NCBI RefSeq assembly: GCF_016793595.1
Contig: NZ_JAEULY010000003.1
Span: forward strand, 62,001-126,000
From: Phreatobacter sp.
GTDB taxonomy: Bacteria; Pseudomonadota; Alphaproteobacteria; Rhizobiales; Phreatobacteraceae
Length of the DNA: 64,000 nucleotides
Direction: 5' to 3'
Position numbers and translations under genes: made by a program. Shown here in pieces: positions 60,111-64,000 of this stretch (positions are counted from its first letter, which is position 1; the number at the start of each line of letters is the position of its first letter). The notes beneath the pieces are model-generated. The model saw only the letters and a list, made by a program, of their open reading frames with translations, made no database searches and had not been told where the DNA came from.

Positions 60111-61748
60111 ATGGCGTTCCGCACCGTCCGGGCTCGTCTGCTGGCGCTGATGGTGCTGGTTGTCCTGCCGATCGCCGTGATCGCGGCGGTCACGGCGACG
60201 CTGACCTACCGATCGGTCCTGACCTCGATCGAGGCCGCGCAGGTCCAGACAGTCGGCAGTTTCGCGGTCCGCACCCGCATCTGGTATCGCGAGACCCTCC
60301 GTTCGCTGCTCACCGCCGTCGCCGCGGTCAAGGCGAGCGAGGCCGCGTCGGTCTGTGACGCGATCGCGAACCGCATCGTCGGCGACGCGACCGGGTTCGA
60401 GTTCATCTCCATCCGGGTCGGCGACCGTCCCGCCTGTCAGGCGAGCCGCGGCGTCGAGGTCACCTCCGGTACGCTCGGCGCGATCCTGACCTCGTTCCGC
60501 CAGCGACAGCGGGTCGCGAGCTGGGCCGGCACCGACCTCGCCGACAGCCGCTACGGCCAGATCCTCATCGGGCAGAGGCGCTTTCTGGGCGTTCACGCGC
60601 GCCAGGAGGCAACGGCCGCGGGAGAGCCGATCGAGGCTCTGCTGCTGGTCGATTCCGCGACCCTCGACCGCAGCTTCGACCTCGGCACCACAGCACCGGG
60701 CGTCGTCGTCGGCCTCATCCAGATCCCCGATCAGGTCATCATCGCGCGAGGCGCGCCGGAGGAGGACGCGTCCTGGCTGCCGCGCGAGGAGATCACCGGC
60801 GCCGGGACGACCCGTTGGGAAGGCGTCAGCCGCGCCGGCGTCCGCGCCACCTTCGCGGCGCAGGCGGTGGCCGTACCGGACCTCTACATCCTCGCCCGCT
60901 TCGATCGGGCAGCCGAGCGCGCCGCCTTCCTCCAGTTCATCGCGCTGCTGCTGACCCCGCTGGTCACGCTGGCCATTCTGTTCGCTGCCTATTCGCTCGC
61001 GATCGATTCCAACATCATCCGCTGGATTCGCGGCATCGAGGCGGCCGCCGTCGCCAGCACCTCGCAGGCCCCGAAGCCGGCCCCGGTCGATCCGGCCATG
61101 CCGGAAGACATCCGGCGCGTGTCGGAGGCGTTCAACCGGCTGACCGCGGAGCAGGCGGATCGTCTCGAAAACCTCAACGCGACCGTCGGCGCGAACCGCC
61201 ATCTCGTGCGCGAGCTGCATCATCGGGTGAAGAACAGCCTGCAGGTGGTCCAGAGCTATCTGGGCCTTGCGCGACGCGAACACGGCGACCTCCATCGCAG
61301 CGTCCTGTCGGAGGTCGAGGCCAAGGTGCAGGTGCTGTCCATCGCCTACCGGCACGCATTGGCGCAGGGCGAGATGCGGCCGGTCGAGCTGCGGCCCATG
61401 CTGGACGAAGTCGCCGCCATGCTGGCGGGGCTGATGCGCGCCGGTGCGCCATGGGTCTCCGTATCCGTACCGGACGGCATCGCGCTGGTCATCGACCGCG
61501 CCATCCCGCTCGGCCTGCTGGTGGTCGAGGTGGCAGGATCGGTCCAGCGCGCCGATGCCAGTGCGCATATCGATGTCTCCGTGCGCCCCGAGACCGCCGA
61601 TGGGGTCCTGCTCGCCATCGAGACCGGCGCCGATGTGCCGGGTGCCGCCGACACGCGCATCGTGCATGGCCTGCTGCGCCAGCTTGAGGCGACCTCGGCG
61701 CGACCAGCCGGCGGGCGTTCGCTCGGCGAGTGGCACGTGCCGCTCTGA
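60111..61748 (+). CDS. Membrane HisKA_2-type sensor protein with degenerate ATPase domain (PhyK/PhyP-like)
   Basis: A 545-residue protein directly after ecfG. TM1 spans about 10-32, a periplasmic sensor about 33-272, TM2 about 274-296, then a HAMP-like linker and a HisKA_2 dimerisation domain with the H-box ELHHRVKNSLQVVQ (His370/His371). The C-terminal catalytic domain is unusual: the N-box position, normally LIVNELVTNALKHA, reads LLVVEVAGSVQRA (Val472 and Ser477 replace the Asn pair), and ETGADVPG replaces the DDG-x-G motif. ATP binding is probably lost. It may be a PhyR phosphatase such as PhyP, or a partner of other kinases. Start could also be GTG 60102. Confidence 0.86.
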   Translation: MAFRTVRARLLALMVLVVLPIAVIAAVTATLTYRSVLTSIEAAQVQTVGSFAVRTRIWYRETLRSLLTAVAAVKASEAASVCDAIANRIVGDATGFEFISIRVGDRPACQASRGVEVTSGTLGAILTSFRQRQRVASWAGTDLADSRYGQILIGQRRFLGVHARQEATAAGEPIEALLLVDSATLDRSFDLGTTAPGVVVGLIQIPDQVIIARGAPEEDASWLPREEITGAGTTRWEGVSRAGVRATFAAQAVAVPDLYILARFDRAAERAAFLQFIALLLTPLVTLAILFAAYSLAIDSNIIRWIRGIEAAAVASTSQAPKPAPVDPAMPEDIRRVSEAFNRLTAEQADRLENLNATVGANRHLVRELHHRVKNSLQVVQSYLGLARREHGDLHRSVLSEVEAKVQVLSIAYRHALAQGEMRPVELRPMLDEVAAMLAGLMRAGAPWVSVSVPDGIALVIDRAIPLGLLVVEVAGSVQRADASAHIDVSVRPETADGVLLAIETGADVPGAADTRIVHGLLRQLEATSARPAGGRSLGEWHVPL

Positions 61749-61757
61749 CCCCTGCCG

Positions 61758-62639
61758 TCAGGCGACGCCCGCGTGGCTCACCGCGCGCGAAATATCGACG
61801 CCGACGGCGAGGCCAAGCTGCGCGCCGAACGGGCCGGTGAAGCTGCCGGCGACCGGCGAGGCATCGCCGGGCACGCGGGCCACCGCGACGCGGATGAGAT
61901 GCGGATCGGCGACCAGCGCATTGGTCGGGTCGAACTCCACCCAGCCGTCGCCCGGCACGAAGACCTCGGCCCAGGCGTGGGTCAGTCCCACCGCCGCGCG
62001 GCTGGCGGGATCGTCATTGCCCTGATTGTGGAGATAGCCCGTGACGAAGCGGGCCGCATAGCCGAGCCTGCGCACCGCCTCGATGAACAACCAGGCAAGG
62101 TCGCGGCACGAACCGGACCGGACGGCGATGGTCTGTCCCGGAGCCTGCGTCCCCTCCTCGAAACGCACCGAATAGCCAAAGCCGGAATGGATGGCGTTGG
62201 ACAGGCGCGCGAGCGGATCGGGATCGCCGGACTGATCGGCCAGAACCTCGCCGATCCACGTGACCAATGCGCCGTCCTCGTCCTCGCTGGCCGGCGCCAT
62301 GAACGGCTGCAGCACGATGCGCTCGCCGTCGGAATAGTGCGGAGCGAAGGGCGCCGTCGGCCCGGCGCGGGCGCTGGGGAAGGCCGACGCATAGCGTCGC
62401 AACACCAGCCCGCTGGCGATCTCCAGCCGGTCGCTCGGCTCGCCGAAGGTCGCGATCGCGACGGGATTGCCATACGCGTCGTGCATCCACTGCAGGCTGG
62501 CGGCGGGCGAGATCTCGATCCGGGTGTCGAGGATGCGGATGTCGAAACTGTCGCGCGGACGGATCATCAGCCTGTGCGGACCGAAGCTCACCGGGACAGA
62601 ATAGGTGTAGGTGGTCACATGCCGGATGAAGAGGTCCAT
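61758..62639 (-). CDS. Transglutaminase-like domain protein
   Basis: A 293-residue cysteine-protease-like protein. The bacterial transglutaminase N-terminal beta domain (VTTYTYSVPVSFGPHRLMIRPRD) is followed by the catalytic Cys in RSGSCRDLAWLFIEAVRRLGY, His in GLTHAWAEVFVPG and Asp in EFDPTNALV. This family is common in alphaproteobacteria next to alpha-E and circularly-permuted ATP-grasp genes; here no such partners are seen. It is convergent with the sensor gene, 9 bases apart, and may hydrolyse or crosslink peptide bonds. Confidence 0.9.
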   Translation of the reverse strand: MDLFIRHVTTYTYSVPVSFGPHRLMIRPRDSFDIRILDTRIEISPAASLQWMHDAYGNPVAIATFGEPSDRLEIASGLVLRRYASAFPSARAGPTAPFAPHYSDGERIVLQPFMAPASEDEDGALVTWIGEVLADQSGDPDPLARLSNAIHSGFGYSVRFEEGTQAPGQTIAVRSGSCRDLAWLFIEAVRRLGYAARFVTGYLHNQGNDDPASRAAVGLTHAWAEVFVPGDGWVEFDPTNALVADPHLIRVAVARVPGDASPVAGSFTGPFGAQLGLAVGVDISRAVSHAGVA

Positions 62640-62703
62640 GACCGAACTCGAAGGCTGAGGCGCTGGCCGCTCCGCGCCAGCCTAGCGCAATGGGCAGCCG
62701 CGC

Positions 62704-62730
62704 AAAAATGAAGCCGCCCGAGGCGGCTTT
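62704..62730 (-). terminator. Rho-independent terminator downstream of the ABC transporter
   Basis: An 8-base stem (AAGCCGCC with GGCGGCTT) and an A5 run at 62704-62708 on the plus strand give a hairpin with a U-rich tail for minus-strand transcripts, 96-122 bases after the ABC transporter stop. Confidence 0.75.
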
Positions 62731-62825
62731 CAGTTTGGAGAGTTGGAGAGGTCCATATCGCGGAAAGTGAAGCGATATGCCCGAACAACACCCGGGCAGG
62801 CCTCTGGTTCCCGTCTTGTGGCAAA

Positions 62826-64000
62826 TTACCGCGCCTCCAGCGCCGGTTCGCGCCGGCGCATCATGCGCCAGAGCGACTTGCGGATCGGCTCGGATTTCAC
62901 CTTGGCGCCTGCCGGCCGGCGCACCAGTACGATCTTGCGCTCGTGGAACTCATCGAGCCCCGCGCGATGGCCGACGCTGATCAGCGTTGACTGCGCCAGT
63001 TCTTCCGCGAACAGGCCCAGGAGGCTCGCCTGGCTGCCTTCGTCGAGCGCGGCCGTCGCTTCGTCCATGATGATGATCGACGGCTTCTGGATGACGAGGC
63101 GGCAGAACGCGATGCGCTGCCGCTCGCCACCCGAGAGGACGCGGTCCCAGTCGTCCTCCTCGTCCAGCCGCCTGACCATGTAGTCGAGGCCGCAGCGCTT
63201 CATGGCCGCAACGATGGTCTCGTCCGGCACGTCGCCCTCCGTGTCGGGGTAGAGCAGCGCGTCGCGCAGCGTGCCCTTCGGCACGTAGGGCTTCTGGGGG
63301 ACGAAGGCGTATTTGACGCCCCTCGGGAACGCGATCGCGCCCGAACCCCATGGCCACAGCCCCGCCAGCGCGCGGATCAGCGTGCTCTTGCCGGAGCCGC
63401 TCTCGCCCGTGATCAGCACCTTCTCGCCGGGCGCGATATCGATGGACGCGTCATCGATCACCACGCGGCCGTTGCGGTGGGCAAGCGACAGGTCCTTGAT
63501 GTGGATGTGATCATCCTCGCTGACGCCGAGTGCGATCTGCTGGTCCTCCTCCATGATCGTGCCAACGTCGATCTCCTGCAGCGTCTCGGCGAACTCATCG
63601 ACGCGCACCAGCGAGGCGTACCACTCGGACAGCCGCACGAAATTGTCGACGAACCAGATCAGTGCCGCCTGCACCGCGCTGAATGCCGCCGCGACCTGCA
63701 TCACCGCACCGAGCGTCAGCTCGCCGGACAGGTATTTCGGCGCGATGAGCAGCAGCGGGACGATGGGGAAAAGGGCGCCATTGGTATTCAGCACGAGCGC
63801 GATGAAACCCTGCCTGCGAACGACCGCGAGCCAGGCGCGCACCACCTCCGCATAGGTGCCGCGCACCGACTGGCGCTCGTCGGCATCGCCCTTGATCAGG
63901 GCGATGCTCTCGGCATTCTCGCGCAGCCGGGTCATCTCGGCGCGGAACAGCGCCTCTGCCTCGTTCTTGGCGGCGACCCTGCCGACCAGCGCCCGCCCGA
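62826..64000 (-). CDS. SbmA/BacA-like (YddA-type) ABC transporter, permease-ATPase fusion, 5' truncated
   Basis: About 391 C-terminal residues are visible and the frame is open to the right edge. The permease part ends with AEMTRLRENAESIALIKGDADE and four hydrophobic segments. The ATPase follows: ITGESGSGKSTLIRALAGLWPWGSG is Walker A, VLSGGERQRIAFCR the ABC signature, IIIMDEATAALD Walker B and VGHRAGL the switch His. This ABC_membrane_2-ABC fusion is related to YddA and to the BacA/SbmA importers. Substrate unknown. Confidence 0.92.
   Translation of the reverse strand, partial: GRALVGRVAAKNEAEALFRAEMTRLRENAESIALIKGDADERQSVRGTYAEVVRAWLAVVRRQGFIALVLNTNGALFPIVPLLLIAPKYLSGELTLGAVMQVAAAFSAVQAALIWFVDNFVRLSEWYASLVRVDEFAETLQEIDVGTIMEEDQQIALGVSEDDHIHIKDLSLAHRNGRVVIDDASIDIAPGEKVLITGESGSGKSTLIRALAGLWPWGSGAIAFPRGVKYAFVPQKPYVPKGTLRDALLYPDTEGDVPDETIVAAMKRCGLDYMVRRLDEEDDWDRVLSGGERQRIAFCRLVIQKPSIIIMDEATAALDEGSQASLLGLFAEELAQSTLISVGHRAGLDEFHERKIVLVRRPAGAKVKSEPIRKSLWRMMRRREPALEAR

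Noticed and set aside
59472..61736. Long minus-strand frame opposite ecfG and the sensor gene.
   Set aside because: The plus-strand genes have clear sigma factor and histidine kinase domains; the minus frame has no signal.

Overview
The window is about 64 kb of GC-rich, gene-dense chromosome from an alphaproteobacterium, most probably a member of the Hyphomicrobiales (Rhizobiales). The signs are a PhyR-NepR-EcfG general stress response locus, a rimP-nusA-ylxR-infB operon with long low-complexity extensions, ATP-dependent PckA, a methylsuccinyl-CoA dehydrogenase of the ethylmalonyl-CoA pathway, a Zur-type Fur protein and CnoX with an intact WCGPC site. There is no phage, insertion sequence, CRISPR array or rRNA, and the cargo is mostly housekeeping and catabolic. 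The genus cannot be fixed from this sequence alone.

Layout. 1-7 kb: catabolic genes (two M20 amidohydrolase paralogues around an enoyl-CoA hydratase, a Gfo/Idh/MocA oxidoreductase, a GMC oxidoreductase, a DenD-like dehydrogenase). 7-9.7 kb: sfsA, a MaoC hydratase, a PhnA-like protein and an EpmB/KamA-type radical SAM aminomutase. 9.9-21 kb: pckA, a TPR lipoprotein, a Tat-type amine oxidase, a YiiX-like hydrolase, an RraA-like protein, a racemase/hydratase pair, cnoX, an SDR and ispG. 21-30 kb: two chemoreceptors, zur, bdhA with a patatin phospholipase, TerB, RidA and an EamA transporter. 30-38 kb: mcd, a TRAP binding protein, a Cys/Met PLP enzyme, rhomboid, two unknown membrane proteins, a PCD, a ProXp-ala-like editing protein and tlpA. 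38.7-44 kb: argH, argG, PAP2, yciB and a FAH-family hydrolase. 44-53.7 kb: infB-ylxR-nusA-rimP, a TIGR02300 protein, and aroA-cmk-xre. 53.7-57.5 kb: an esterase/methyltransferase pair, gloB, an SdhAF4-like protein, tRNA-Leu(CAA) and a diheme-type secreted protein. 57.5-61.7 kb: the stress-response locus. 61.7-64 kb: a transglutaminase-like protein and a truncated ABC transporter.

The most interesting region is 57.5-61.75 kb. phyR is divergent from nepR-ecfG, which has a perfect EcfG-type promoter (GGAAC-N16-CGTT). The locus ends with a membrane HisKA_2 protein whose H-box is intact but whose ATP-binding domain has lost both N-box asparagines and the usual acidic/glycine motif, suggesting a phosphatase-like or pseudokinase regulator rather than a kinase. 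On the phyR side lie a 53-residue membrane ORF with a strong ribosome binding site and a near-consensus EcfG promoter, and a single-domain receiver preceded by a perfect 14-bp palindrome. Together these look like an extended stress-response module.

Other points worth a look are a candidate three-hairpin small RNA at about 37.3 kb, a family of palindromic intergenic repeats including a compound copy between argH and argG, an 18-bp tandem duplication between ispG and a chemoreceptor, and a tandem GDRPxGDRPPR repeat in IF-2. Several genes appear to start at GTG or TTG with good Shine-Dalgarno sequences.
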